A stretch of DNA of 64,000 nucleotides from Streptomyces sp. TLI_053 (GCF_900105395.1 NZ_LT629775.1:2126501-2190500), one strand, 5' to 3'; positions 1 to 8,674 are shown, counted from the first letter of the stretch. The notes: generated from the letters alone by a model not told the origin. Program-made: numbers and translations.

Positions 1-19
1 ACGGGACCGTCAGAAGCAA

Positions 20-53
20 ATCGTCCCGCCCCGCTGCTGCGGGACGGGACGAT
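20..53 (-). terminator. Hairpin terminator after the threonine-aldolase-like gene
   Basis: Two 15-base arms (20-34 and 39-53) pair with one G-T mismatch around the 4-base loop TGCT. It lies directly after the minus-strand stop codon at 71. There is no T tail, as is usual for GC-rich actinobacterial terminators. Confidence 0.7.
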
Positions 54-70
54 CGGCGGTCGGACGCGCG

Positions 71-1159
71 TCAGGCGCGGCCCATCTCCTCGGCGATGGC
101 CGCCGCGAAGGCGTCGATGTCGGCCTCCGTGGTGTCGAACGAACACATCCAGCGGACCTCGCCGGTGTGCTCGTTCCAGAAGTAGAAGCGGTAACGCTTC
201 TGGAGCCGCTCGCTCACCTCGCGGGGGAGGATCGCGAACACCGCGTTCGCCTCGACCGGGCGGACCACGGTCACTCCCTCGATCCCGCGGACCGCGGCCT
301 CCAGTCGGCTTGCCATGGCGTTGGCGTGGCCGGCGTTGCGGAGGTAGAGGTCGCCCGAGAGAAGCGCCTCGAACTGGACCGAGACGAAACGCATCTTCGA
401 CGCGAGCTGCATCGAGGTCTTGCGCAGGAACTTGATGTTCCGGACCTTCTCGGGGTTGAGCACGACCACGCACTCGCCCAGCAGCAGGCCGTTCTTCGTA
501 CCGCCGAAGGACAGCACGTCGACGCCCACGTCCGTGGTGAAGGCGCGCAGCGGGACGCCGAGCGAGGCGGCGGCGTTGGACAGGCGCGAGCCGTCCACGT
601 GGACCAGCATGCCGAGCTGGTGCGCGTGGTCGACGATCGCCCGGATCTCCTCCACCGTGTAGAGGGTGCCGAGCTCGGTGCTCTGGGTGATCGACACCGC
701 GAGCGGCTGCGCGCGGTGCTCGTCGCCGAAGCCCCAGGCCTGCTGGTCGATGAGCTCGGGGGTGAGCTTGCCGTCGGGAGTGGGGACGGTGAGCAGCTTG
801 ATGCCGCCCATCTTCTCCGGCGCGCCGCCCTCGTCCACGTTGATGTGGGCGCTCTCGGCGGCGACCACCGCGCCCCAGCGCGGCAGCAGGGCCTGCAGCG
901 CGACGACGTTGGCGCCGGTCCCGTTGAAGACGGGGTACGCCTCGGCCTGCTCGCCGAAGTGGCGGCGGAAGACGTCCTGCAGGTGGGTGGTGTAGTCGTC
1001 CTCACCGTAGGCGACCTGGTGGCCACCGTTGGCGAGGGCTATGGCGGCGAGGATCTCGGGGTGCACGCCGGCGTAGTTGTCGCTGGCGAAGCCGCGGACG
1101 GCGGTGTCGTGCCGCCGCTGCGCGTCCGTGTGCCCGGAGAGCTCGGAAAGGTCGGTCAT
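71..1159 (-). CDS. Low-specificity L-threonine aldolase / beta-eliminating lyase family PLP enzyme
   Basis: Fold-type I PLP enzyme, about 362 residues, the usual length of the threonine aldolase family, which cleaves beta-hydroxy amino acids to glycine and an aldehyde. Visible family features are the N-terminal FASDNYAGVHPEI (residues 24-36), the glycine-rich NGTGAN stretch near 79-84, the cofactor aspartate in HVDGSRL (D189) and the Schiff-base lysine in SFGGTKNG (K222). I chose the ATG at 1159 because it forms an ATGA overlap with the SDR stop codon; a GTG 15 bases upstream (1174) is also possible. It is the last gene of a three-gene operon after DUF6421 and the SDR, so it probably acts on a compound related to those two proteins. 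The family assignment is firm; the real substrate is unknown. Confidence 0.9.
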   Translation of the reverse strand: MTDLSELSGHTDAQRRHDTAVRGFASDNYAGVHPEILAAIALANGGHQVAYGEDDYTTHLQDVFRRHFGEQAEAYPVFNGTGANVVALQALLPRWGAVVAAESAHINVDEGGAPEKMGGIKLLTVPTPDGKLTPELIDQQAWGFGDEHRAQPLAVSITQSTELGTLYTVEEIRAIVDHAHQLGMLVHVDGSRLSNAAASLGVPLRAFTTDVGVDVLSFGGTKNGLLLGECVVVLNPEKVRNIKFLRKTSMQLASKMRFVSVQFEALLSGDLYLRNAGHANAMASRLEAAVRGIEGVTVVRPVEANAVFAILPREVSERLQKRYRFYFWNEHTGEVRWMCSFDTTEADIDAFAAAIAEEMGRA

Positions 1160-1914
1160 TGGGCTGTCAGCCACAGGTGCTGTCCGTTCAGTTCTTCTGC
1201 GGGGCGGTCCCAGAGGCCCGCCAGGTGTGCGGCGAGGTCGGCGGTGTCGGTGAAGCCGGCGAACTTCGCCTCCGGCTTCTCGGCCCGCATCTCGGGACTG
1301 ACCAACGCCTTGATCACCAGGATCGCAGCCGCGGCGGTGGGCTTGCCGTCCTCGGCGGTGGTCTCCTTGCGGAAGGAGTCCGCCATGGCGAGCGTCCAGG
1401 CCTCGGTGGCGGCCTTGGCGGCGGCGTAGGCGGCGCCGCCCGCGGTGGGCTTGTGCGCGGCGGCGGCGGAGATCATCGCGTAGCGCCCGGACTCGCTGCG
1501 GACCAGGGCGGGCTGGAACGCCAGCGAGGTGTGCTGGAGGGTGCGCACGACGGTGTCGTGCAGGAAGTCCCAGTCGTCGATCCGGCTGTCGAAGAAGGTC
1601 TTGCTGCCGCGCCAGCCGCCGACGAGGTGGAACACGCCGTCGACGTGGCCGTGCTCGGCCTCCAGGTGGTCGGCCCAGTCGTGGACCTCCTGCGGGTCGA
1701 GGAGGTCGATGACCTGGCCGCTGACGCGCGCGCCGCGGACGGCGATGCGCACGGAGTCGAGCGCGGACTCCAGGCGCTGGGCGTCGATGTCGGCGCCGAT
1801 GACGGTGGCGCCGTCGGAGGCGAGGCGGCGCAGCACGGCCTGGCCGGCCGGGCCGCTGGCTCCGGCGACGGCGATGACCTTGCCGGTCAGCGGTCCCTTG
1901 GGTGCGGTGGTCAC
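1156..1914 (-). CDS. SDR family NAD(P)-dependent oxidoreductase
   Basis: Classical short-chain dehydrogenase size (252 residues). A glycine-rich nucleotide-binding motif AGASGPAGQ lies near residues 17-25, and the catalytic YAAAK pentad with a preceding serine (MISAAAAHK) is in the second half. The usual NNAG structural motif is replaced by HLVGGWRG, which marks an unusual subfamily. The GTG at 1914 overlaps the DUF6421 stop codon (GTGA), and the stop overlaps the start of the threonine-aldolase-like gene (ATGA), so all three genes should be translationally coupled. Substrate unknown. The neighbours suggest oxidation or reduction of a hydroxy or keto compound that the aldolase-like enzyme makes or uses. 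Confidence 0.88.
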   Translation of the reverse strand: MTTAPKGPLTGKVIAVAGASGPAGQAVLRRLASDGATVIGADIDAQRLESALDSVRIAVRGARVSGQVIDLLDPQEVHDWADHLEAEHGHVDGVFHLVGGWRGSKTFFDSRIDDWDFLHDTVVRTLQHTSLAFQPALVRSESGRYAMISAAAAHKPTAGGAAYAAAKAATEAWTLAMADSFRKETTAEDGKPTAAAAILVIKALVSPEMRAEKPEAKFAGFTDTADLAAHLAGLWDRPAEELNGQHLWLTAQ

Positions 1915-3311
1915 GCGGCGACTCCCTGCAGGCCGGCGCCGGTGATACCGGCGGTCGAGGCGATGACGCCGCCGAGCTTCTTCGAGAGGGCCTCGTAGAA
2001 CATGCTCAGCGGGAACTCGTCGGGGAGCACAGCGTCGCACAGCGCCTTGTTGAGCGCCTTGCCGTCGGTGGTGCCGAACGGCAGTGCCTCGGTGCCCTTC
2101 GCCCAGGTCGAGGCCGGGTGCGGGGTGAGGTAGCGGGAGACCAGCTCGTAGGCGGCGATCCAGTGGGCCGGCTTCGGGCGGTCGATGCCGTCGCGGTAGA
2201 GGGTCTCGATCTCGGCGCAGAGGTCGTTGGTGACCTGCGGGGCCCGCTCCCAGTCGATGCTGAGGCGGTTGTCGCGCCAGCGCAGCGCGTCGTGCTTGTG
2301 CAGGTAGGCGAAGAGCAGCTGGCCACCCATGCCGTCGTAGTTGCGGACGCGGTCGCCGCTGACCGGGAAGCGGAAGAGACGGTCGAAGAGGATCGCGTAC
2401 TGGACGTCGCGGGCGTGCACGTTGCCCTCGGTCTCCAGCTTCACCGCCTCCTTGAAGGTGGTGAGGTCGCAGCGGAGCTCCTCCAGGCCGTACATCCAGA
2501 ACGGGCTGCGCTGCTTGATCATGAAGGGGTCGAACGGCAGGTCGCCGTGGCTGTGGGTCCGGTCGTGGATGAGGTCCCAGAGCACGAAGGTCTGCTGCGA
2601 GCGCTCCTGGTCCTGGAGCAGGCTCTCGGCGTCGGCCGGGATCTCCAGGCCGAGCAGCTCGACGGCGTTGGTGGAGACCACGCGGAAGCGGGCGGCCTCG
2701 CGGTCGCAGAAGATGCCGCCCCAGGTGAATCGTTCCGGCGCCTTGCGCACGGCCACGGTCTCGGGGAAGAGGACGGCGGAGTTGGTGTCGTAGCCGGCCG
2801 TGAAGTCGGTGAAGGTGATCGGCACGAACATCGGGTTGTCGAAGCGGGTCCGCTCCAGCTCGGCCAGCCAGTCGGGCCACACGACGTTCAGCAGGACGGC
2901 CTCGAGGTTGCGGTCCGGGTTGCCGTTCTGGGTGTACATCGGGAAGACGACCAGGTGCTGCAGGCCGTCCTCGCGCTGGGTCGCGGGCTGGAAGGCGAGC
3001 AGCGAGTCCAGGAAGTCGGGCTCCCGGTAGCCGGTGTCGGCCCACTTGGCCAGGTCCGTGTCGACGGCGGCCAGGTAGGCGGCGTCGTGCGGGAAGAGCG
3101 GGGCCAGCTCGGCGACGGCGGTGCGCACGGTCGCGACCAGGGGGTCGACGGTGTGGCGCTGCACGGCGGCCAGGTCGATGGAGCCGTCCTTGGACTGCAG
3201 GGGGCGCAGGGTCTCGACGGCGTCCTTCAGTCGCAGCCAGGCCGGGTGCGCGGCGAGGCTCTGGGCCGGGGCGTCGGCCGCCACAGCGACCCTTGGCGAA
3301 AGATTCTGCAT
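1911..3311 (-). CDS. DUF6421 family protein, function unknown
   Basis: Soluble 466-residue protein that I place in DUF6421 from memory of the family's operon context and sequence style. There is no signal peptide or membrane segment. The centre carries a polar run rich in possible metal ligands (HDRTHSHGD, followed by PFDPFMIKQ), and there are several Trp/Asp-rich blocks such as VVWPDWLAE and WGGIFCDRE. It is the first gene of the operon with the SDR and threonine-aldolase-like enzyme. The ATG at 3311 has only a weak ribosome-binding site (GAAGTGAG). The His-Asp-rich core suggests a metalloenzyme, but this is inference only. Confidence 0.75.
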   Translation of the reverse strand: MQNLSPRVAVAADAPAQSLAAHPAWLRLKDAVETLRPLQSKDGSIDLAAVQRHTVDPLVATVRTAVAELAPLFPHDAAYLAAVDTDLAKWADTGYREPDFLDSLLAFQPATQREDGLQHLVVFPMYTQNGNPDRNLEAVLLNVVWPDWLAELERTRFDNPMFVPITFTDFTAGYDTNSAVLFPETVAVRKAPERFTWGGIFCDREAARFRVVSTNAVELLGLEIPADAESLLQDQERSQQTFVLWDLIHDRTHSHGDLPFDPFMIKQRSPFWMYGLEELRCDLTTFKEAVKLETEGNVHARDVQYAILFDRLFRFPVSGDRVRNYDGMGGQLLFAYLHKHDALRWRDNRLSIDWERAPQVTNDLCAEIETLYRDGIDRPKPAHWIAAYELVSRYLTPHPASTWAKGTEALPFGTTDGKALNKALCDAVLPDEFPLSMFYEALSKKLGGVIASTAGITGAGLQGVAA

Positions 3312-3572
3312 CGGGGACTCACTTCAACAGGAGGGTTTTCAACGAGACCACCATATGTACGAAAGGTTCTTCTGTTCAAGGGCGGGTTCGACGACGGATC
3401 TTTCGTGACCTGCGGTGGAGCACGCGTGACGGGCGCGTGAACAGGCGACGGGATCTTCCGGACGACGTGGGACGAAGCCTCCCAAGGCGACCATGCCGCG
3501 CGTGTCCCGGGCCCGCCACCGGGGGAGGTCATCACCCGACCGGTCCGCCTCTTCGTGTCCAGGAGCACCGCC
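3312..3572. promoter_or_regulatory. Divergent promoter region between the DUF6421 operon and the ABC importer
   Basis: This gene-free stretch of 261 bases must drive both operons. It holds a distant inverted repeat ACGAAAG (3359-3365) / CTTTCGT (3400-3406) and a tighter one CACGCG (3421-3426) / CGCGTG (3434-3439), both possible operators. AGGAGC at 3561-3566 is the ribosome-binding site of the importer's first gene. No known riboswitch pattern was recognised. The shared region suggests the operons are co-regulated. Confidence 0.45.
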
Positions 3573-4460
3573 ATGCCCCTCCCCCGCACGTCCGCCGCAG
3601 CCGCTCTGCTCGCGGGTGCCCTGCTGGCCGCGGTCACCGGCTGCGCCGCCCAGGATCCGGCCTCCGGCGCCGGCCCCTCGGCCCCGGGCGGAGCCGCCGA
3701 CTGCTCGCCCGGCGCCCTGCCGACCCGGACGGCGGGAACGCTCGCCGTCGGCACCGACAAGCCCGCGTACGAGCCGTGGTTCTCGGAGGACCGGCCGGAG
3801 AACGGCAAGGGCTTCGAGTCGGCGGTGGCGTACGCGGTCGCGGCGAAGCTGGGGTACCCGAAGGAGAAGGTGTCCTGGGTGGTCGCACCGTTCGGCCGGG
3901 CGACCGCGCCCGGTCCCAAGGACTTCGACTTCGACATCAACCAGGTGTCGATCAGCGCCGAGCGCCGGCAGGCGGTGGACTTCTCCTCCGGCTACTACGA
4001 CGTGCGGCAGGCGGTGATCGCGCTGAAGAGCTCCGGGGCCGCCTCGGCCAGGAGCCTCGCCGATCTGAAGGGGGTCAAGCTGGGAGCCCAGGTCGGGACG
4101 ACCAGCCTGGAGGCGATCACCGGCACCCTGCGGCCGTCCACGCCGCCCGCCGTCTTCGACTCCAACGACCTGGCGAAGGCCGCGCTGAGGAACGGTCAGG
4201 TCGAGGCGCTGGTGGTGGACCTGCCGACGGCCTTCTACATCACCGGGGCCGAGGTGACCGAGGCCGTGGTGGTCGGTCAGCTGACGGGCGGCGGCACCGG
4301 GAGCGGTGGGGGTGAGCAGTTCGGCCTGGTGCTGGACAAGGGCTCCCGGCTGACCGGCTGCGTCTCGGCGGCGGTGGACGCGCTGCGGGCCGACGGCACG
4401 CTCGCGCGGCTGGAGCAGGAGTGGCTGTCGGACGCCGTGTCCGCTCCCGTGCTGCGGTGA
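3573..4460 (+). CDS. Amino-acid-type ABC transporter substrate-binding lipoprotein
   Basis: 295-residue solute-binding protein of the polar amino acid family (SBP_bac_3). It begins with a lipoprotein signal peptide; the lipobox cysteine is residue 24 (AAVTGC). The body shows family features: LAVGTDKPAYEPW, then FGRATAPGPKDFDFDINQVSISAERR and the hinge segment VKLGAQVGTTSLEAI. The ATG at 3573 is preferred over the GTG at 3555 because AGGAGC sits six bases upstream. Its stop overlaps the permease start (GTGA). The ligand is not predictable; divergence from a threonine-aldolase-like operon makes an amino acid or derivative likely. Confidence 0.9.
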   Translation: MPLPRTSAAAALLAGALLAAVTGCAAQDPASGAGPSAPGGAADCSPGALPTRTAGTLAVGTDKPAYEPWFSEDRPENGKGFESAVAYAVAAKLGYPKEKVSWVVAPFGRATAPGPKDFDFDINQVSISAERRQAVDFSSGYYDVRQAVIALKSSGAASARSLADLKGVKLGAQVGTTSLEAITGTLRPSTPPAVFDSNDLAKAALRNGQVEALVVDLPTAFYITGAEVTEAVVVGQLTGGGTGSGGGEQFGLVLDKGSRLTGCVSAAVDALRADGTLARLEQEWLSDAVSAPVLR

Positions 4461-5398
4461 GCGCGGAAGGCATGAACGCGGAAGACGTGAGCCCGGAAGC
4501 TGCGAGCCCGGGGCGGACGGACCGCCCGCCCACGAAGGCCGCCGCCCCGGCGGGCTACCGGCCCTCGGCACGGCGGCTGGCCCGGGAGGCGTTCCGTCGC
4601 CGCCAGGCCCGCCGTTCGGCGCTGATCGCCGCCGCCTCGACCCTGCTGACGGCGGTCGTTGTGGTCGCCCTGGTGGTCGGCTCGCCGGGCTGGCCCGCGG
4701 TACGGCGCTCGTTCTTCAGCGCCGAGTACGCCCGGCAGGCGCTGCCCGAAGTGCTCAAGGGGCTGCGGATCAATCTGGAGCTGATGGCCGTCTGCGGGGT
4801 GCTGATCCTCGTCCTCGGCCTGCTGCTCGCGGTGCTGCGGACGCTGCGCGGGCCGGTCTTCCTGCCGGTGCGGCTGCTGGCCACGATCTACGTGGACTTC
4901 TTCCTCGGCCTGCCGATGATCATCTGCCTGCTGGTGATGATCACCGGCGTCCCGGCACTGCGGCTGACCGGGGTCACCACCGACCCGCTGTGGCTCGGCG
5001 GCGCCGCCCTGGTGCTGACCTACGCGGCCTACGTCTCCGAGGTCTTCCGGGCCGGGATCGAGTCGGTGCACCCGAGCCAGCTGGCCGCGGCCCGTTCACT
5101 GGGGCTCTCGCACGCGCAGGCGATGCGTTTCGTGGTGCTGCCCCAGGCGGTGCGCCGGGTGGTGCCGCCGCTGCTCAACAACCTGGTCAGCCTGCAGAAG
5201 GACACCGGGCTGGTGTCGATCGGCGGGGTGATCGACGCGGTCTACGCGGCGAAGATCATCAACGGCCGGTCGTTCAACTCCACCCCGTACCTGGTGGCGG
5301 CACTCGTCTTCGTGGCACTGACCGTCCCACTGACCCGGTTCACCGGCTGGCTGACCGCCAGGGCCGACCGCCGGCGCTACGAAGGGGGCCTGTCGTGA
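4457..5398 (+). CDS. Amino-acid-type ABC transporter permease
   Basis: Inner-membrane subunit of the importer, 313 residues, with an about 60-residue cytoplasmic Ala/Arg-rich N-terminal extension before the first membrane helix and about five to six helices in all. The ATPase-contacting loop of the HisMQ family is visible (ARSLGLSHAQAMRFVVLPQA). I start it at the GTG that overlaps the binding-protein stop (GTGA at 4457-4460); an ATG at 4472 is the alternative. The stop overlaps the ATPase start in the same way. There is only one permease gene, so the transporter probably works as a homodimer. Confidence 0.88.
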   Translation: MSAEGMNAEDVSPEAASPGRTDRPPTKAAAPAGYRPSARRLAREAFRRRQARRSALIAAASTLLTAVVVVALVVGSPGWPAVRRSFFSAEYARQALPEVLKGLRINLELMAVCGVLILVLGLLLAVLRTLRGPVFLPVRLLATIYVDFFLGLPMIICLLVMITGVPALRLTGVTTDPLWLGGAALVLTYAAYVSEVFRAGIESVHPSQLAAARSLGLSHAQAMRFVVLPQAVRRVVPPLLNNLVSLQKDTGLVSIGGVIDAVYAAKIINGRSFNSTPYLVAALVFVALTVPLTRFTGWLTARADRRRYEGGLS

Positions 5399-6177
5399 CC
5401 GTGACGGGAGGGACGGCCGGCAGCGAGCCGGTCCTGCGGCTGGAGGCGGTGCGCAAGACCTTCGGCGACGGCCGGGTCGTGCTCGCGGACGTCCACCTGA
5501 GTGTGCCCGAGCACTCGGTGACGGCCCTGATCGGCGCCTCCGGCTCCGGCAAGTCGACGCTGCTGCGGTGCGTCAACCTGCTGGAGCGGATCGACGACGG
5601 CGCGGTCTTCCTGGACGGCGCCGAGATCACCGACCCGCGCGTGGACGAGGACGCCGTCCGGCGGCGGATCGGCGTGGTGTTCCAGTCCTACAACCTCTTC
5701 CCGCACCTGACCGTGCTGGAGAACGTGACGCTCGCCCCGCAGCGGGTGCACGGGGTTCCGCGCGCCGAGGCGGAGCAGCGGGCCGTGGAGCTGCTGGAGC
5801 GGCTCGGCCTCGCGGACCGGGCCCGCGCCTACCCGGACCGGCTCTCGGGCGGACAGCAGCAGCGGGTGGCGATCGTCCGGGCGCTGGCCACCGGGCCGCG
5901 TCTGCTGCTGCTCGACGAGATCACCGCGGCACTCGATCCGGAGCTGGTCGGCGAGGTGCTGTCGGTGGTGCGGGACCTCAAGGAGCGGGGCATGACGATG
6001 CTGCTCGCCACGCACGAGATGGGCTTCGCCCGCGAGGTCGCCGACCGGGTCTGCTTCCTCGACGGTGGGGTGGTGCTCGAACAGGGGCCGCCGGAGCAGG
6101 TGTTCGGAGCACCCACGGAGGAGCGGACCCGGCGCTTCCTGAGCCGGGTGATCGCCTCGGGCCGGCTCGCCGGCTGA
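5395..6177 (+). CDS. Amino-acid-type ABC transporter ATP-binding protein
   Basis: 260-residue ATPase of the polar amino acid uptake family. Walker A is GASGSGKST (47-55), the signature is LSGGQQQR, and the H-loop is in LATHEMGFA. Walker B reads LLLLDEITAALD, so the usual proline after the catalytic glutamate is isoleucine, a mild oddity that should not abolish catalysis. The GTG start overlaps the permease stop (GTGA), completing a fully coupled three-gene importer operon. Confidence 0.92.
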   Translation: MTVTGGTAGSEPVLRLEAVRKTFGDGRVVLADVHLSVPEHSVTALIGASGSGKSTLLRCVNLLERIDDGAVFLDGAEITDPRVDEDAVRRRIGVVFQSYNLFPHLTVLENVTLAPQRVHGVPRAEAEQRAVELLERLGLADRARAYPDRLSGGQQQRVAIVRALATGPRLLLLDEITAALDPELVGEVLSVVRDLKERGMTMLLATHEMGFAREVADRVCFLDGGVVLEQGPPEQVFGAPTEERTRRFLSRVIASGRLAG

Positions 6178-6215
6178 CGCGGGCCCGCCCGGCCCGGGCG
6201 TGGACCGCCGCGCGT

Positions 6216-6232
6216 CCGCCCGGCCCGGGCGG
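6216..6232 (+). terminator. Possible GC-rich hairpin after the ABC importer operon
   Basis: Eight-base arms CCGCCCGG / CCGGGCGG are separated by a single base, so the working stem is about seven pairs. It lies 39 bases after the ATPase stop within a very GC-rich spacer. Could be chance in such sequence. Confidence 0.3.
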
Positions 6233-6354
6233 CGCCCGACGCCCGGTCGCACCACGGGGAGCACAACCGTGCGCCCTGCGCGCGCCCTGCTGCGCACGGC
6301 GGCGAGCGGTGATCGTGGACGCTACGCCCGTCCGCGCCGCCCTGGAGGCCGCCG

Positions 6355-6924
6355 TTGCACGGTCCACACCTGGTCAGCTGGCTGCTGGCCGTCCTCACCG
6401 CGGCCTCCGGCGGGTACTGCCTCTCCCGGCTCCGCCGGACCCCGTGCACGCCCGCGGCGCCCCCGGCCGTCACCGGCCCCGGCCGACTGCACGCCCACGA
6501 GGCCGACCTCGCCGAGGGGCTGATGGGCTTCGGCATGGCCGCCATGGCGATCGCCGGCACGGCCGTTCCGGGCGAGGTGTGGGCCTGGGTGTACGGTCCG
6601 CCGACGGTGCTACTGGTGCTGGCGGCCGCCCGCCGGCCCGACCGGCGGGCGCACCGGCTGCACCACGCGGTCGGGGCCCTGGCGATGACCTACATGGCGC
6701 TGGTGATGACCGCCGCCCCCGGGCACACCGGGCACCATCCGGCGTCCGGCCCGCCCGCGCTGACCGGCGCCCTGCTCGCCTACTTCGGTGGGTACGCCCT
6801 GTGGTCCGGCAGCCGGCTGCTGAGCGGCTCCGGCAGCACGGCGGCGGTGGCCTCGGCCGGACTGCCCCGGGCCTGCCGACTCTCCATGGGCATCGGCATG
6901 TTCGCCATGCTCCTGACCATGTGA
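6355..6924 (+). CDS. DUF5134 domain-containing membrane protein
   Basis: 189-residue protein with about five hydrophobic helices and histidine-rich loops (LHAHEAD, HRLHHAV, HTGHHPA), typical of the actinobacterial DUF5134 family of unknown function. The histidines sit at helix edges and might bind metal or haem; this is speculation. A TTG at 6355 is chosen as start because GGAGG at 6344-6348 lies six bases upstream. The next gene is a membrane-bound M56 peptidase 210 bases downstream. Confidence 0.75.
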   Translation: MHGPHLVSWLLAVLTAASGGYCLSRLRRTPCTPAAPPAVTGPGRLHAHEADLAEGLMGFGMAAMAIAGTAVPGEVWAWVYGPPTVLLVLAAARRPDRRAHRLHHAVGALAMTYMALVMTAAPGHTGHHPASGPPALTGALLAYFGGYALWSGSRLLSGSGSTAAVASAGLPRACRLSMGIGMFAMLLTM

Positions 6925-7134
6925 CGGCCGCCCGGCAGCACCGCAGCCCGCCCCGGGTCACCACCCCGCAACGCGTCGGCGGCACCGGCACGCCCCCCGT
7001 GACCCGGCCCCGTCCGCCGGGTGTCGTGGCGTTGGTCACTGGGTGACCGAAAGCCGTTCCACCCGGCCCCGGCAGCGCATAGGTTGACCGGAAGCGCACT
7101 GTCGCGCTCCGTGCGTCCCCGGGGAGCCCATGCC

Positions 7135-8097
7135 ATGACGGCCCTGCTCGGCCTGCTGCTGCTCGGACTGCTGCTCGCCACCCTCGCCCCCCGGCTGCTG
7201 GTCCGGGCGCGCTGGGTGGAGCGGGAACCGGTCCTGGCGCTGCTGGCCTGGCAGTGCCTGGTGGTGGCGGTGCTGCTGTGCTGCGCGCTGGGCCTGGTGC
7301 TCGCCGCGATGGCCGCCCTCCCCGATCTGCGCACGGTGCTCTTCGCCTGCGCGCCGACCGGCGTCGAGGCGGCGTACGGGCTGCACAACGCCGAGGGCTG
7401 GGGCCGGCTGTGCGCGGCGGTGCTGGCGGCGGGCGGGCTGCAGACGGTGGTCGCGCTGACCCGGGAGATCCGGACCGCGAAGGCGCTGCGGGACCGCCGG
7501 CATGCCCAACTGGCCGAGCTCTCACCGCCGTTGCCGGAGTCGATCGAGCCGGCCTCGGGCCTGGGCGCGCGGCCGCGCCGGGAGCGGCTGGTGGTGCTGG
7601 AGAACGTCCGCCCGGAGGCGTGGTCGCTGCCCGGGCAGGACTCCCGGCTGGTGGTCACCACCGGCGCCCTCCACCGGCTCACCGCCCGCGAGCTGGAGGC
7701 GGTTCTCAGCCACGAGCGCGGCCATGTGCGGGCCCGGCACCACTGGCTGGCCCAGGGCGCGCAGGCACTCGCCTCCGGATTCCCCGGGGTCGGGGTGTTC
7801 CGCGCCTTCCGGGACCAGGTGGGCGAGCTGGTGGAGTTGGCGGCGGACGACCGGGCGGCGCGCCGGCACGGGCGCCACACCACGGCACTGGCACTGGCGG
7901 GGATCAATCTGGGGCGCGGGGTGTTCGGCGCCTGCCCGCCCGGACAGGCGCAGTCCCCGAAGCGGGTGGACCGGCTGCTGGCGGGGCGGCCGAGGCTCTC
8001 CGTGCCGCACCGGCTGCGGCTGACCCTCGCCGCCCTGGCGGTGCCCGCCGCGGTGGTCCTGCTGGCCGTCGCCCCCGGGCTGCTCGCGCTGCGCTGA
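7135..8097 (+). CDS. M56 family (BlaR1/MecR1-like) membrane metallopeptidase
   Basis: 320-residue integral membrane zinc protease. Three N-terminal helices are followed by a cytoplasmic catalytic part with the zinc motif HERGH (in VLSHERGHVRARHH) and a downstream glutamate ligand in ELVELAADD; a last helix lies at the C terminus. Actinobacterial members usually pair with a BlaI-type repressor that they cleave, but no BlaI gene is nearby. The start at 7135 follows GGGGAG by eight bases. Its substrate is unknown. Confidence 0.85.
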   Translation: MTALLGLLLLGLLLATLAPRLLVRARWVEREPVLALLAWQCLVVAVLLCCALGLVLAAMAALPDLRTVLFACAPTGVEAAYGLHNAEGWGRLCAAVLAAGGLQTVVALTREIRTAKALRDRRHAQLAELSPPLPESIEPASGLGARPRRERLVVLENVRPEAWSLPGQDSRLVVTTGALHRLTARELEAVLSHERGHVRARHHWLAQGAQALASGFPGVGVFRAFRDQVGELVELAADDRAARRHGRHTTALALAGINLGRGVFGACPPGQAQSPKRVDRLLAGRPRLSVPHRLRLTLAALAVPAAVVLLAVAPGLLALR

Positions 8098-8182
8098 GAC
8101 ACCCGGGAGCGTCGACCACCACCCCCGCAGTGCAGCGCACTTGACGCCGGCTCGGATTCCGCCCGAACGGCGCCGCCAGGGC

Positions 8183-8587
8183 CTACGGCTCGTCGGCCAG
8201 GGTGAGCGACAGCACCTCGCGGTGCAGCTCGCGGGCCTCGGCGTAGCGCCGGCGGCCCTCCTCCGTGAGCGCGACCTGGATGCCGCGGCGGTCGGCGGCG
8301 CACATCGCCCGGGTGACCAGCCCGGCCTTCTCTAGCCGGCCGATCAGCCGGGAGAGGGCGCTCTGGCTGAGGTGCACGGTGGGGGCGAGCTCCTGCACGC
8401 GCAGGCTCTTGTCGCCGTTCTCGCAGCCTTCGACGAGGCGTTCCAGCACCTCGAACTCGCTCATGCCCAGGCCGTGCTTCTCGCCCAGCTCGCGGTCGAG
8501 CAGACAGGCGGTCCGGGCATGCCGGGCGAGCAGGTCGCGCCACTGGGCGACCAGCCCTGCCTCCTCCGGGGAGTCGAGTTCAGCCAC
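8183..8587 (-). CDS. MarR family transcriptional regulator
   Basis: Single-domain MarR protein of 134 residues. The winged helix shows LSQSALSRLIGRLEKAGLVTR as recognition helix and start of the wing, followed by DRRGIQVALTEEG. GTG start at 8587. It is transcribed away from the MFS pump gene across an 87-base spacer full of inverted repeats, the usual arrangement for a MarR repressor of a drug-efflux gene. The ligand is unknown. Confidence 0.9.
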   Translation of the reverse strand: MAELDSPEEAGLVAQWRDLLARHARTACLLDRELGEKHGLGMSEFEVLERLVEGCENGDKSLRVQELAPTVHLSQSALSRLIGRLEKAGLVTRAMCAADRRGIQVALTEEGRRRYAEARELHREVLSLTLADEP

Positions 8588-8674
8588 GCCGCCACAGTAT
8601 CACAGCGTCAACAACTTATGCGTTAACATCTTATTCACTTGCATTGGATGCATGTGCATGTAGTGTTCTGCGCC
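8588..8674. promoter_or_regulatory. MarR/MFS divergent promoter with overlapping inverted repeats
   Basis: The first inverted repeat is TGCAT-TGG-ATGCA (8640-8652), overlapped by ATGCA-TG-TGCAT (8648-8659). They lie between a likely -35 TTGCAT (8639-8644) and -10 TAGTGT (8661-8666) for the pump gene. The ATG at 8675 is only eight bases past the -10 and has no ribosome-binding site, so the pump mRNA may be leaderless. GGATGCATGTGCAT (8646-8659) differs by one base from the palindrome at 12093-12106. Confidence 0.6.

Noticed and set aside
167..1429. Long plus-strand open frames (up to 420 codons) opposite the aldolase/SDR genes, and similar long frames opposite most genes in the window
   Set aside because: They are antisense frames kept open by high third-position GC, have Arg/Gly/Val-rich composition and no family motifs or ribosome-binding sites; the opposite strand carries recognisable enzymes.
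3480..3572. Possible riboswitch in the leader of the ABC importer
   Set aside because: CCTCCC and GGGGGAGG pieces can pair, but no conserved core of a known SAM, glycine, TPP or lysine class could be found.
6355..8097. BlaR/BlaI-type sensory pair
   Set aside because: The M56 peptidase lacks an adjacent BlaI repressor and has no penicillin-binding sensor domain; the MarR gene downstream belongs to the divergent MFS pump.
8639..8674. Upstream ATG of the MFS frame (adds MHWMHVHVVFCA)
   Set aside because: It is translated from within the operator and -35/-10 region; the ATG at 8675 agrees with homologous N termini.
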